Notes under the pieces: model-generated
What the model was told of the DNA's origin: nothing
Seen by the model: the letters and a program-made list of their open reading frames with translations, nothing else
Database searches by the model: none
In this document: piece by piece, positions 25,679-34,664 of the stretch
Layout of the letters: each line of letters opens with the position of its first letter
Position numbering within the stretch: the first letter of the stretch is position 1
Translations under genes and position numbers: made by a program
Source of the DNA: an uncultured Desulfobacteraceae bacterium
GTDB taxonomy: Bacteria > Desulfobacterota > Desulfobacteria > Desulfobacterales > Desulfatirhabdiaceae
DNA length: 35,326 bases
Assembly (NCBI GenBank): GCA_903953895.1
Contig: CAJBLH010000273.1
Span: 1-35,326 of the forward strand
Direction of reading: 5' to 3'

Positions 25679-25780
25679 TTTACCTCCTGATTCTTCATTC
25701 ATAGCCATTCCACACACTGGATCAATGCATGCTTTCACTTTTTCTGAACGTCTATATTACCATGAACATACTTATTCAAC

Positions 25781-25807
25781 CACGAAATACACGAAACACA
25801 TGAAAAA
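25781..25807. repeat. 9-bp-period tandem repeat (CACGAAANN type)
   Basis: Three consecutive 9-mers: CACGAAATA, CACGAAACA and CATGAAAAA. It lies between the divergently transcribed GYF-AIM24 and GDSL genes. Such CACGAAA arrays recur in intergenic DNA of many bacteria, with unknown function. Confidence 0.6.
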
Positions 25808-25995
25808 AGCCCTGAACAGGGGTTCGGTCATTGCTATGATAAACGATTCTCACCGTTGAAAAAGGGAGGCATAGGGGGCGTTTTTACATATTTCTTGACT
25901 TTCCTACCCAAGTCGGTAAATTCAATGGTCACGCTCATGGGAAGAAAATGTCGTCATCGCGGTTTGCCATGGCAACAAGAACAGAGAGGTGTCAT

Positions 25996-27672
25996 ATGAA
26001 ATTCGACCATCAAAAAAGCGTTTGCCGAAATAAACCGGTTTTTTGGGTTCGCTGCCTGATCCTGAGTGCAGCCATTGCTTTTCTCTCATCACTTCCCGGG
26101 CTGTCTTTGGCAAGTGAAACCCGGATCATTGGCCTGGGAGACAGCCTGACCCACGGCACCATGGATGCCACCAACAACGCCACCAACACCTTGAATGCGT
26201 ATCTTCAAAAAACGGTGGAATCCCTTTCCGCCATCGCGCCGCTGCAGTTCACCCAGCCGCTTTACGGTTTCAGGGAAAATCGTCTGCGGCCGTTTCTGAC
26301 ACCGACCAATTTGGGAATCGACGGATCCGATATTTTTTCACTCGAAGGGATAGAATACTACAAACGGGTCGGCGCCGAAGTCTCTTACCCGACCGATGCC
26401 TATTTCTGCGACAGCCGCATGCCGTACCAATTTCAAAATGATTACGACAAGGTGCTGTTTCCGCTGAATCACATCGCCGGAAAACCGGTTTCCCAGCTCG
26501 ATGCAGCCCTGGCGCTCCTGAATCAGCAGGCGGCTGTGCAGGATGGCTCAGCACTGGTTTTTCTCTGGATCGGCAACAATGACTCCAGCCTGGCTGCTCT
26601 GGGAACCGGAGGGAGCAACCCTTCCTATCTGCCGCTTCCCCTGACCGCCATATCGGCAGAAATCTCACCGGCGCTGCGGACCCTTCTGGAAACGGCTCAG
26701 GCTCAGGGGGTCATGAGTTTTGAACCTTATACGCTTGCCGCAATTCAACGGAATCTTACCGAAACAACGGATTTTACCAGTCAGATCAACCACATTCTTG
26801 AACGCCTTCACAAAGAAAATTTACTGCCCCAGGAACGCACCATCATCATGCTGTTGACGCTTCCCTATTACAGCGCCGTCGGGTATCTGTTCGACTCCGA
26901 AGATATGGAATTCTATTTACAGCAGATGAATCCGGCATATAGGGTTCCGCCGACGTTCCAGCGTGTCGCCCAGCCCGGTCAACCTATTACGAACCCTTTG
27001 GGCGGCGATCGCATTTCGTTTTTCACGTTTGCAAGCATGTTCGCCCTGCTCCAGAGTGGCTATTCCGTGGAAGATGTCAATGCAATTCTTGAAAAAGACG
27101 GCATTCAGCAGGACGGACTCGTAATGTCGGAAACTGAACAGAAGGTTATCATGTCCCGCATCGACAGTTTCAACCTTGCGATAAAGGCCGCGGCACAGTC
27201 TTACAGCAACGTGTATATCGCTGATGTCGGTACATACCTCAACAGCGCTCTGGGCGGAATCGAGCCGGTGACGATCGGTGGCAGGGTGCTGAGCCGAAAA
27301 TGGTCCCGGGGCAATGCCTTCACCCTGGATGGCGTTCATCCGGCCTATACCGGGCAGGTGCTGATCGCCAATTATCTGCTCGGTGAAATGAATCGAATCT
27401 TTCAACTGAATGCCCCGCTCATCGATCTCGAGCAGACGTTGGCTACGGACCCCTATATCGACTGGGACGGAGACGGATGGGTTCCCGGCCCGGCCTACCC
27501 GCCTATTGGCCTGACGGAACTGCTTTTCATGTTGACAGATCCGGATGATACCGATCCTTCGGTTCGCGCCACGCTGCCCGCCAATTTCTGGAACCGGATG
27601 TCCCGGATTCTTCTCCGGGAACTGATCGGAAAGCCTGGTATGCAACAACTGGCGGATTCACTTAACTTTTGA
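25996..27672 (+). CDS. Exported GDSL/SGNH-family hydrolase
   Basis: A secreted esterase or lipase of the SGNH fold. The 558-residue protein starts at ATG 25996 (GAGAGG 6 bp upstream) with a signal peptide ending near LSLASETR. The frame remains open 16 codons further upstream without a better site. Block I is GLGDSLTHG (catalytic Ser50), block III is WIGNND (Asn194), and block V is DGVHP (Asp445, His448), so the triad and oxyanion Asn are present. The region before the C-terminus contains DWDGDGWVPG, an Asp-rich, calcium-loop-like motif. The spacing between blocks I and V is longer than in small SGNH enzymes. Substrate is unknown. Monocistronic, convergent with yggL. Confidence 0.87.
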   Translation: MKFDHQKSVCRNKPVFWVRCLILSAAIAFLSSLPGLSLASETRIIGLGDSLTHGTMDATNNATNTLNAYLQKTVESLSAIAPLQFTQPLYGFRENRLRPFLTPTNLGIDGSDIFSLEGIEYYKRVGAEVSYPTDAYFCDSRMPYQFQNDYDKVLFPLNHIAGKPVSQLDAALALLNQQAAVQDGSALVFLWIGNNDSSLAALGTGGSNPSYLPLPLTAISAEISPALRTLLETAQAQGVMSFEPYTLAAIQRNLTETTDFTSQINHILERLHKENLLPQERTIIMLLTLPYYSAVGYLFDSEDMEFYLQQMNPAYRVPPTFQRVAQPGQPITNPLGGDRISFFTFASMFALLQSGYSVEDVNAILEKDGIQQDGLVMSETEQKVIMSRIDSFNLAIKAAAQSYSNVYIADVGTYLNSALGGIEPVTIGGRVLSRKWSRGNAFTLDGVHPAYTGQVLIANYLLGEMNRIFQLNAPLIDLEQTLATDPYIDWDGDGWVPGPAYPPIGLTELLFMLTDPDDTDPSVRATLPANFWNRMSRILLRELIGKPGMQQLADSLNF

Positions 27673-27685
27673 ACCCCCACCACAA

Positions 27686-27706
27686 CCCTCCCCCGCTGGG
27701 GGAGGG
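27686..27706. terminator. GC-rich inverted repeat after the GDSL gene
   Basis: Perfect 9-bp arms CCCTCCCCC and GGGGGAGGG with a 3-base GCT loop, 13 bp after the GDSL hydrolase stop and before the convergent yggL. It would form a very stable hairpin. It shares its core with the repeat at 19380-19402, so it may be a family of palindromic elements used as terminators. Confidence 0.55.
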
Positions 27707-27762
27707 AGCCTCAGAAAAGTGCGGATTATGCCCGTTCACAATATATTTACAGGCGAGATGAC

Positions 27763-28110
27763 TTATGCCTCGGCATCGCAGCAGCATTCGGATTCATACC
27801 ATAAATCAAAGTCATGGCCCACGGAATACTCCTTGACATCGGTACGGTTTTTAAACCAGTCCGAAATAAATTCCTTGTCAGCGGCATCCGGACAGCAATA
27901 CCGTTTACTCCTGATAATGACCCCTTCCCAGGAATCCTCATGGGAGCATCCGCCTCCGAAAACCAGGCCTCTGGACTCGACGGCATCCAGAAACTCCTGA
28001 AGAAACTTGTCTAAATCCACCTCTGAAAGGTCCTGGGGTTTCCATGTAATCTCAAATCCTGCTTCCTTAAATTCTCCCAAATTCAATTTTTTTCTGATGC
28101 GCTTTTTCAT
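27763..28110 (-). CDS. yggL: YggL-family (DUF469) protein
   Basis: A 115-residue soluble protein of the YggL/DUF469 family. The E. coli member associates with the 50S ribosomal subunit, and the role is otherwise poorly defined. Family marks are the basic start MKKRIRKKLNLGEFKEAGFE, the central FLDAVESRGLVFGGG and the Asp/Cys-rich end. The E. coli protein has 108 residues, so length agrees. The tail SECCCDAEA carries three adjacent Cys that are not typical and could bind a metal. ATG 28110 has AAGGAG 8 bp upstream. It stands alone between convergent GDSL and the DUF1445-pxpC pair (same strand, 149 bp away). Confidence 0.85.
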   Translation of the reverse strand: MKKRIRKKLNLGEFKEAGFEITWKPQDLSEVDLDKFLQEFLDAVESRGLVFGGGCSHEDSWEGVIIRSKRYCCPDAADKEFISDWFKNRTDVKEYSVGHDFDLWYESECCCDAEA

Positions 28111-28259
28111 TCAATAACTCCTTATCATATGGATGATATCAGTCTGGTAAGTGGAAATAGTTTCTCATGCACAGGCATGAAGGTGTCGAGAACATTTTAT
28201 AACGTGGTTATTTATTGTATCTTTCTTGTTTCAATCAATTATCTTCGTGTTAAAATCGA

Positions 28260-29039
28260 CTATATCACCGCCAACTGCTCATTGAGGATATCCGAGACAA
28301 ACATGTGGCCCGGACTATGGGTGATACACAGAGGGGGTTTTGCCGACAACACGGCCAGGGTGGAGGTAACCCCGCAGGCCCAGAAAACCGGGGTTTCACC
28401 GTCTTTGATGGTAACGGGATCACCAAAATCGGGTGCGGACAAGTCCGGTATGCCGAGAATTTTTTCATCGCCGATATGAATGGGCGCCCCATGCACCGAT
28501 GCATACCGGCTGGTGATCTGGACCGCTCGGGAAACCAGTTCATGGGGAATTGGCCGCATGGTCACCACCAGGGGGGCGGAAAACGGACCAGCCGGTTCAC
28601 AGCTCCGGCTGGTAATGTACATGGACACGTTCTTTCCTTCCTCGATATTTCGAACGGGGATACCGGCGCCGATCAGGGCCCCTTCGAAGCTGAAACTGCA
28701 TCCGAGCAGAAAAGAAACCATGTCGGTATTGAAAACAGCCGAAATATCCGTTTGTTCCACAAAAGAGCTACCATTTTCCCAGATTCGGTACAGGGGAATG
28801 TCTGTTCGGATATCGGCCTGATCCGCCACACGATCGGGCACAAACACACCGGGTTCCAGAACTTCCAGGATCGGGCATGGTTTGGGATTCCGGACGCAGA
28901 AAAGCAGAAAATCAAATGCATACCGGCGATCCAGAATAACCAGATTGGCCTGAGCATAGGCCTGGGCAAGCCCGGTTGTCGGGCCGGACCAGATGCCATT
29001 ACGAATATTTTGGCGAATTTCAGCGGGACTGTTCATCAT
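28260..29039 (-). CDS. DUF1445 putative hydro-lyase (YcsI / D-glutamate cyclase-like)
   Basis: A 259-residue member of the DUF1445 family, called putative hydro-lyase; related domains occur in the mammalian D-glutamate cyclase, which interconverts D-glutamate and 5-oxo-D-proline. Conserved pieces are GIWSGPTTGLAQAYAQANLV near the start, SFLLGCSFSFEGAL, YITSRSCEPAGPF, GAPIHIGDEKILGI and the C-terminal ITHSPGHMFVSDI. The ATG at 29039 (or 29036) is where family homology begins; the open frame upstream is inside pxpC. The start overlaps the pxpC stop by about 20 bp, so the two are translationally coupled. In Bacillus the homologue ycsI is beside the kipI-kipA (pxpBC) genes, matching this context. 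Confidence 0.88.
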   Translation of the reverse strand: MMNSPAEIRQNIRNGIWSGPTTGLAQAYAQANLVILDRRYAFDFLLFCVRNPKPCPILEVLEPGVFVPDRVADQADIRTDIPLYRIWENGSSFVEQTDISAVFNTDMVSFLLGCSFSFEGALIGAGIPVRNIEEGKNVSMYITSRSCEPAGPFSAPLVVTMRPIPHELVSRAVQITSRYASVHGAPIHIGDEKILGIPDLSAPDFGDPVTIKDGETPVFWACGVTSTLAVLSAKPPLCITHSPGHMFVSDILNEQLAVI

Positions 29040-29964
29040 GTATCCATTTTTGGAATCGATATTCAGCGGCTGCCGCCAGTTCCCTGGCTGTCCAGAGACT
29101 GACGGCTTCAAAGTGTACGGTTGATCCTGGAATCAACTGAGCCAGAAGCGGCAAATCCACGGAAATGACCGTGGCAGGTTTGGCGTATCCACCGATGGTC
29201 TGGCGATCAGCCATCAGGATGATCGGCTGACCGTTTCCGGGAACCTGAATCGCACCAAAAACTGTTCCGTCGGAAACGATATCGGCTTTATTCCGATGGG
29301 CCAGCACCGGCCCTTTCAAGCTGCAGCCCATCCGGTCACAGCGATCCGTCACCCCGTAAGACGATGAAAAAAAGAGGTCGAGACTTTCCGGGGTCAGCGC
29401 ATCCGCCTGAGGCCCGACTGTAACCCGGAGTGTCGGATGATCGGAATATCCGGGAATTAAGGCATTGGGACACGACGAATCAGCCCGATTTATTCCGCCT
29501 GACCCCGATTCGACGGCATCCCCTTTCTGCAAGGATCTTCCCCGATATCCGCCAAATCCGCCGCGGACATAGGTGGATCGGCTACCCATGACTTCAGGCA
29601 CATCCACCCCGCCGGAAAGCGCCAGGTACGTCCGGCAGCCGGTTTCCGGATATCCCATCTTCAGCACATCCCCGTTTTGCACCGTAATCCCGGACCAGCA
29701 GGGAATTGCCTGGCCGTTCAAAATCGCCTTCGGATCAGCGCCGGTAATCGCTATCCGAGCAGGCGCCAGAAACACCGATTGAAACCCGCCCCAGGTGATC
29801 TCGATACCAGCATCCGTATCGCAATTGCCTGCCAGAATGTTGGCGATTCTGAGGGCCGAAATGTCCATGGCGCCGGAAACCGGCACCCCGCGATCCTGAT
29901 AGCCAAACCGTCCACAGTCCTGGATGGTGGACAGCGGCCCGGGCTCAATGATGCGGATAGTCAT
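29020..29964 (-). CDS. pxpC: 5-oxoprolinase subunit C (KipA / biotin-dependent carboxylase-like family)
   Basis: Subunit of the ATP-dependent 5-oxoprolinase PxpABC, which opens 5-oxo-L-proline to glutamate. The 314 residues show the family start IIEPGPLSTIQDCGRFGYQD then RGVPVSGAMD, the middle CRTYLALSGGVDVPEVMGSR followed by STYVRGGFGG, and late GQPIILMADRQTIGGYAKPA. The length is normal. It is the first gene of a pair with the DUF1445 gene. The partners PxpB (KipI) and PxpA are absent here; they may lie elsewhere, or this copy may act differently. No strong ribosome binding site is visible. Confidence 0.87.
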   Translation of the reverse strand: MTIRIIEPGPLSTIQDCGRFGYQDRGVPVSGAMDISALRIANILAGNCDTDAGIEITWGGFQSVFLAPARIAITGADPKAILNGQAIPCWSGITVQNGDVLKMGYPETGCRTYLALSGGVDVPEVMGSRSTYVRGGFGGYRGRSLQKGDAVESGSGGINRADSSCPNALIPGYSDHPTLRVTVGPQADALTPESLDLFFSSSYGVTDRCDRMGCSLKGPVLAHRNKADIVSDGTVFGAIQVPGNGQPIILMADRQTIGGYAKPATVISVDLPLLAQLIPGSTVHFEAVSLWTARELAAAAEYRFQKWIHDEQSR

Positions 29965-30236
29965 TTAATATCAACCCAGTATAGTCCTATAATATCTGAC
30001 GGTAGAGATTAGCTTTTATCGTCGGGATATATCCCACAATAAGCCTGTCAGAGGCAAGAAATAAGCGCCAAGAAGCGAAAAAAAATTGATGCACTGAAAA
30101 TACTGCACGATTGCATGCGGTTTTATTTTGATCCGCATTCGCCTATGTAGTATATGGCGTCCAGAAAAAATATCAGCAGGCAGTGATCACACCCGACTCA
30201 CCATTGGTATTTGACAACTTATAGAGGCAATAAGCC

Positions 30237-31388
30237 ATGACAGCAAAGACATGCTCGTCCAATGACACACCCAACATTCTCATCGTCGATGACGTCAGAG
30301 CCAACCTGGATATCCTTTCCGGAATTCTCAAGGCGCGGGGTTATCAACCACGGCCGGTACTCAACGGAAAGCTGGCTCTGATGTCGGCCAAGGCCGATCC
30401 GCCCGACCTCATCCTCCTCGATATCAATATGCCGGAAATGGACGGGTATGAGGTGTGCAAACGCCTCAAGGCCGATGAGGCGACAAAGGACATTCCTGTC
30501 ATTTTCTTATCGGCTTTTACCGAAACTGCCGACAAAGTGAAGGCATTTTCCCTGGGGGCGGTGGATTACATCACCAAACCGTTTCAAACGGATGAAATCG
30601 CCGCCCGCGTGCGGACCCATCTGGATATCGGCGCCCTTCAGCGCCGGCTCGTCGATCACAATGCAAACCTGGAGAGGCTGGTAGCAGAGCGGACACAGGA
30701 GCTGGCAAAAGCGAACAGGCTCAAGAATGATTTCCTGACAATGATATCCCATGAGATACACACCCCGATGAATGGGGTACTGGGCATGGGAGACTTGATT
30801 CTGGACCTGTGTCCTGCCTCAAACGAGCACACCCTCTACGCCGATCTTTTCCAATCAAGCTGTTTGCGACTGCGCAATCTCATCGAAGATGCGACGATGA
30901 TCGTGAGTATGGAGAATGTCGCCAAGAAAGATCAAACGGGAGTGTTATTTTCCTCGATCCTCAACGAGGTGAAAACGTCTCTCTCGGGCATTCGGATTTC
31001 AACAGGCCGGGATGCCGATTTGGAACCGGTTTATCTGCACGGGACCCATTTTTTGCTGAAGCGGGCGCTGGAAACAGTGATCCTTCTGGCAGCTTCTTTT
31101 TCCGCAGATAAGCAAGCCGTTCATGCGATGGTGGATGTCGATGCTCGGAACCTTCGCGTGTGTTTCCACCTGGATACCCTGTTTCTTTCAGAGGATGCGC
31201 TGGCCGACTTTTTCAATATGGAATCCACCGCAAGGTGCGCCTCCCATGCCGAACCGCTGGGACTGGCTCCGGTTGCGGCTTACAGCATCATATCGGCTTT
31301 CGGCGGCGAGATGAGACTGGTCAAGGGTGAAGGAAATGCCGGATTGCTGGAAGCCTTGTTTCTTAAGGAACAAGACCATCATGATTAG
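30237..31388 (+). CDS. Response-regulator protein with HisKA domain and degenerate kinase region
   Basis: A 383-residue two-component protein. The receiver domain (14-125) has the acidic pair Asp18/Asp19, phospho-acceptor Asp62 in LLDINMPEMDG and Lys114 in ITKPF. A coiled coil (about 130-165) leads to a HisKA domain with H-box SHEIHTPMNGVLG (His172). The last 200 residues occupy the place of the ATPase domain, but I see no N-box, DxGxG or G-rich GLGL motifs. It therefore probably cannot autophosphorylate and may act as a phosphoacceptor, dimer partner or signal modulator. ATG 30237 follows GAGG. Its stop overlaps the start of the haem-sensor kinase gene by 8 bp. Confidence 0.85.
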   Translation: MTAKTCSSNDTPNILIVDDVRANLDILSGILKARGYQPRPVLNGKLALMSAKADPPDLILLDINMPEMDGYEVCKRLKADEATKDIPVIFLSAFTETADKVKAFSLGAVDYITKPFQTDEIAARVRTHLDIGALQRRLVDHNANLERLVAERTQELAKANRLKNDFLTMISHEIHTPMNGVLGMGDLILDLCPASNEHTLYADLFQSSCLRLRNLIEDATMIVSMENVAKKDQTGVLFSSILNEVKTSLSGIRISTGRDADLEPVYLHGTHFLLKRALETVILLAASFSADKQAVHAMVDVDARNLRVCFHLDTLFLSEDALADFFNMESTARCASHAEPLGLAPVAAYSIISAFGGEMRLVKGEGNAGLLEALFLKEQDHHD

Positions 31389-34300
31389 CAAGGATGATCC
31401 ACCCCATGAGGACACCCCACCCTCCTTGATTTGTGAAACTTCGTTGCCAGCAGCCTCCGAGCCGGCAAACCCCACATGGCCCCAGGAAGTCACCATCAAA
31501 CGCTTTTTTTGGCTGACGATCCTGCTCTGGTCGATCCTGATCGCCGTACTGGCCGCCATGGATCACCGGCAGGACAAAGTTACCCATATGGAAATCGCCG
31601 TCGCCAGTGCCCGCGACACCTATTCCCGAGACCTGGTTTATCGGCGCTGGGCGACTGCGCATGGCGGCGTTTACGTGCCTGCCACCCCCGATACCCCACC
31701 TAACCCCAATCTTTCCCACATCCCGGAAAGAGACATTGTCACCCCGTCGGGCAAAGAACTGACCCTGATAAGCCCGGCATCCATGACCCGCCAGGTTCAT
31801 GAACTGGGGCTGGCGCAATACGGCATACGCGGGCATATCACCAGCTTGAAGCCCATCAGGCCGGAAAATGGCCCGGACGCGTGGGAAAGGGGGGCAATCC
31901 TGGCTTTTGAACGGGGAGAAAAGGCGGTATCGTCCATCGATTCGATCGACGGACAACCCTACCTCCGCTACATGCGCCCGATGATCACGGAGCCAGGCTG
32001 CCTCAAATGCCATGCGATACAGGGCTACACCGTCGGGGATATTCGAGGCGGGATCAGCGTTTCCGTGCCCTGGGAGCCGCATCGTCTTTCTTTGCTTGGG
32101 CATCTTCGTGCAACGCTACTCGGCTTCGGCATTGTATGGCTGATCGGGCTTTTGGGGATGAGGGTTGTGCGCATCAGTCTGTTGAGGTCTCTTTCCGAGC
32201 GCAGACAATGGGAGAATGCATTGCTCCATGCCAAAAATGTGGCCGAGTCCGCCAGGAACGAATGGGAAGCGACCTTCGATACGATTCCGGACATGGTCTG
32301 CCTGATCGATACGAATCATCGTATCCTTCGTGCCAACCGGTCGATGGCCGAAAGATTGGGGTGTTCTATCGAGGATATCGAGAACCATACTTGCTATGAA
32401 GTCATGCATGGTTCGTCATTACCAATGGTGGGATGCCCGTTTTCAATCATGCTGACTACGGGTGAGCCTGTACACAAGGAGTTTGCCGACGAGCGTCTGG
32501 GCGGAATCTTCGAAGTGATCGTGGCTCCCTTTGATGAAGCGTCGGGCATGCTGGGCGGCGGAATCCATGTGATCCGTGACATCACCCACCGCAAGCATGT
32601 CGAGGAGTCGCTGCGGAAGTACGAGGTGGAAGCACGCGAGCGGGAAGTGCTGGCCAGAGAGGCTGAGGAACGGGGGATTCTGCTCGATAATATCCCGACA
32701 CATGTCTGGTATCTGACCGACGAACTGACATATGGAGCTGTGAACGTAGCCCACGCGGCCTTCAACGGGAAGCGAAAGGAAGACCTTGCATTCAAATGTC
32801 TGCACGATATCTTTCCCAAGGAAGTAGCGGATATCTGCCAGCAGGGCAATATCGAGGTATTCACCACCGGCAAGCTGCTGCGCACCGAGGAATGGCTTCC
32901 CCATATCTCCGGTGAGGATCGGCTGCTCTCCATCGTGAAAATTCCCAAGCTCCGTGCTGACGGCAGCGTGGAATACATCGTCTGTTCCGGAGAGGACATC
33001 ACCGAGCGCAAGCGGGCTGAACGCGCATTGCAGGACAGCAATGAAAAACTGGAAGCCGCAGTTATCAAGGCAGAGGCGGCCACCACTGCCAAGAGCCGGT
33101 TTCTGACCAACATGAGCCACGAGATCCGTACACCGCTGAACGCGATCATCGGTTTCTCCCAGTTGATGAAGGGCGACCCGGAGATATCTTCCGAACAAAG
33201 AAAGCGTCTGGAGATTATCCATCGCAACGGGGATCACCTGCTGGAACTCATCAACGATATTCTGGAGCTTTCCAAGATCGAGGCTGGTCGGACTGCACTG
33301 AACCCGACATCCTTCGATCTGCATGCCTTGTTTTGCGATCTGACGACGATATTTCAGCCGCGAGCAACAGACAGGAGCTTGAGCTTCATCATGGATGGGC
33401 TCGACCAAGCGCCACGGTACCTGATCACCGATGAACTGAAACTGCGCCAGGTGCTGATCAATCTGCTCGGCAACGCCATAAAGTTCACCCAAACGGGTGA
33501 AGTCCGCATGCGCGTAGGGGCGGAATCGGTCCAACAGGACGGAACGCTGCTGCTGGTCGTTTGGGTAGAGGACACCGGACCGGGGATCGCGACGGAAGAA
33601 ATGGGGCTGCTGTTCGAAGTCTTCGAACAAACTTCAACAGGCCGTCACAGCGGACGGGGCACGGGCCTGGGGCTGGCCATCAGCCGCCGGCTTGCATGGA
33701 TAATGGGCGGGGATCTGATTGCCACCAGTGAAATCGGCAAGGGCAGCCGCTTCCGTCTTGAAATCCCTGCCCAGAAAGGGATCGCGCTCATGGCCACGGA
33801 AAAGACCGATCCTCGCCGGCGCTTTCGGCTTGAAGCCGGCCATTTCCCTTGCAGGGTGCTGGTCGTCGATGATATAGAAGACAGCCGTGCTTTTCTTGTC
33901 CTAATGCTGGAAAATGCAGGTTTCGAGGTGCGGGGGGCCGCCGACGGCTGGGAAGCTGTGGCGGAATTTTCAAGGTGGCGACCCCAGCTTGTCTTGATGG
34001 ATAAACGCATGCCCAACATGAACGGGGATGAAGCCATCGAAAGAATTCGCCACAGTGCGGGAGGTGACGAGGTGAAGATCATCACGATGAGCGCCGATGC
34101 AACCGACAGTGTCCTTAAAAGCACCCTGGCCGCCGGTGCCGACGCTTTCATGATGAAGCCTTTCAAAATCGAAGAGATGTTCGAGAATATCCGCGTTCTG
34201 ACCGGGGTGCGCTATCACAGTGAAAAAGCGGCCGCCCCGGATGAATCGCCCATACCGCCGCCAGCCCTGACATGGGAGATGGTGGAAAGCATTCCCGATC

Positions 34301-34533
34301 AGCTCAGAAAACAGCTCCACAATGCCGCCGTCGGTTGCCGCCAGGGCAGGCTGTTCACGCTGCTGGAAGAGATTACCTGCATCGATCCGGTATTGAGCGA
34401 GAAGCTTCGAAATATCATTGAGAGATTGGATTATGAAGCCTTGATCGAATTGTTCGATCAAGGCAGCCGTTCCGATGCGGTAATCAGCATCTTGCCTTTA
34501 CGGCCCGGAGAAGATGGATCGGCGCCGAGCTGA
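31381..34533 (+). CDS. Hybrid sensor histidine kinase with haem-binding DUF3365 sensor domain
   Basis: A 1050-residue membrane kinase. TM1 (about 42-60) and TM2 (about 246-264) bound a periplasmic DUF3365 (Tll0287-like) domain holding the c-type haem motif CLKCH (207-211), suggesting redox or gas sensing. Then come two PAS domains (about 295-405 and 430-545) and HisKA with SHEIRTPLNA (His580). The intact ATPase has NAIKF, DTGPGI and GRGTGLGL, and the receiver has LVVDD and Asp874. The C-terminal helical 100 residues carry no clear Hpt histidine. ATG 31381 overlaps the preceding stop (ATGATTAG) with AAGGA 11 bp upstream; the longer frame starting at 31327 would lie inside the upstream gene. 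Likely co-expressed signalling pair. Confidence 0.92.
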   Translation: MISKDDPPHEDTPPSLICETSLPAASEPANPTWPQEVTIKRFFWLTILLWSILIAVLAAMDHRQDKVTHMEIAVASARDTYSRDLVYRRWATAHGGVYVPATPDTPPNPNLSHIPERDIVTPSGKELTLISPASMTRQVHELGLAQYGIRGHITSLKPIRPENGPDAWERGAILAFERGEKAVSSIDSIDGQPYLRYMRPMITEPGCLKCHAIQGYTVGDIRGGISVSVPWEPHRLSLLGHLRATLLGFGIVWLIGLLGMRVVRISLLRSLSERRQWENALLHAKNVAESARNEWEATFDTIPDMVCLIDTNHRILRANRSMAERLGCSIEDIENHTCYEVMHGSSLPMVGCPFSIMLTTGEPVHKEFADERLGGIFEVIVAPFDEASGMLGGGIHVIRDITHRKHVEESLRKYEVEAREREVLAREAEERGILLDNIPTHVWYLTDELTYGAVNVAHAAFNGKRKEDLAFKCLHDIFPKEVADICQQGNIEVFTTGKLLRTEEWLPHISGEDRLLSIVKIPKLRADGSVEYIVCSGEDITERKRAERALQDSNEKLEAAVIKAEAATTAKSRFLTNMSHEIRTPLNAIIGFSQLMKGDPEISSEQRKRLEIIHRNGDHLLELINDILELSKIEAGRTALNPTSFDLHALFCDLTTIFQPRATDRSLSFIMDGLDQAPRYLITDELKLRQVLINLLGNAIKFTQTGEVRMRVGAESVQQDGTLLLVVWVEDTGPGIATEEMGLLFEVFEQTSTGRHSGRGTGLGLAISRRLAWIMGGDLIATSEIGKGSRFRLEIPAQKGIALMATEKTDPRRRFRLEAGHFPCRVLVVDDIEDSRAFLVLMLENAGFEVRGAADGWEAVAEFSRWRPQLVLMDKRMPNMNGDEAIERIRHSAGGDEVKIITMSADATDSVLKSTLAAGADAFMMKPFKIEEMFENIRVLTGVRYHSEKAAAPDESPIPPPALTWEMVESIPDQLRKQLHNAAVGCRQGRLFTLLEEITCIDPVLSEKLRNIIERLDYEALIELFDQGSRSDAVISILPLRPGEDGSAPS

Positions 34534-34664
34534 TTTCGCGCTGTTTCCGACATCCCCAGAATATAGGACCAGCATTCCGCCCACCATTCCCAGTCCTGCC
34601 AGGTATCGGGCTGATAAACGGGCTGACCGGTTGTTCCGGCGGGTCTGGTGAAATTCGGTGACTT

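Noticed and set aside
12349-25807. CRISPR array
   Set aside because: The short repeats have 9-bp periods with two or three copies and no spacers; no cas genes are present.
32443-33630. 395-codon minus-strand ORF
   Set aside because: Antisense to the PAS/HisKA/ATPase part of the hybrid kinase; a product of the high-GC third codon position.
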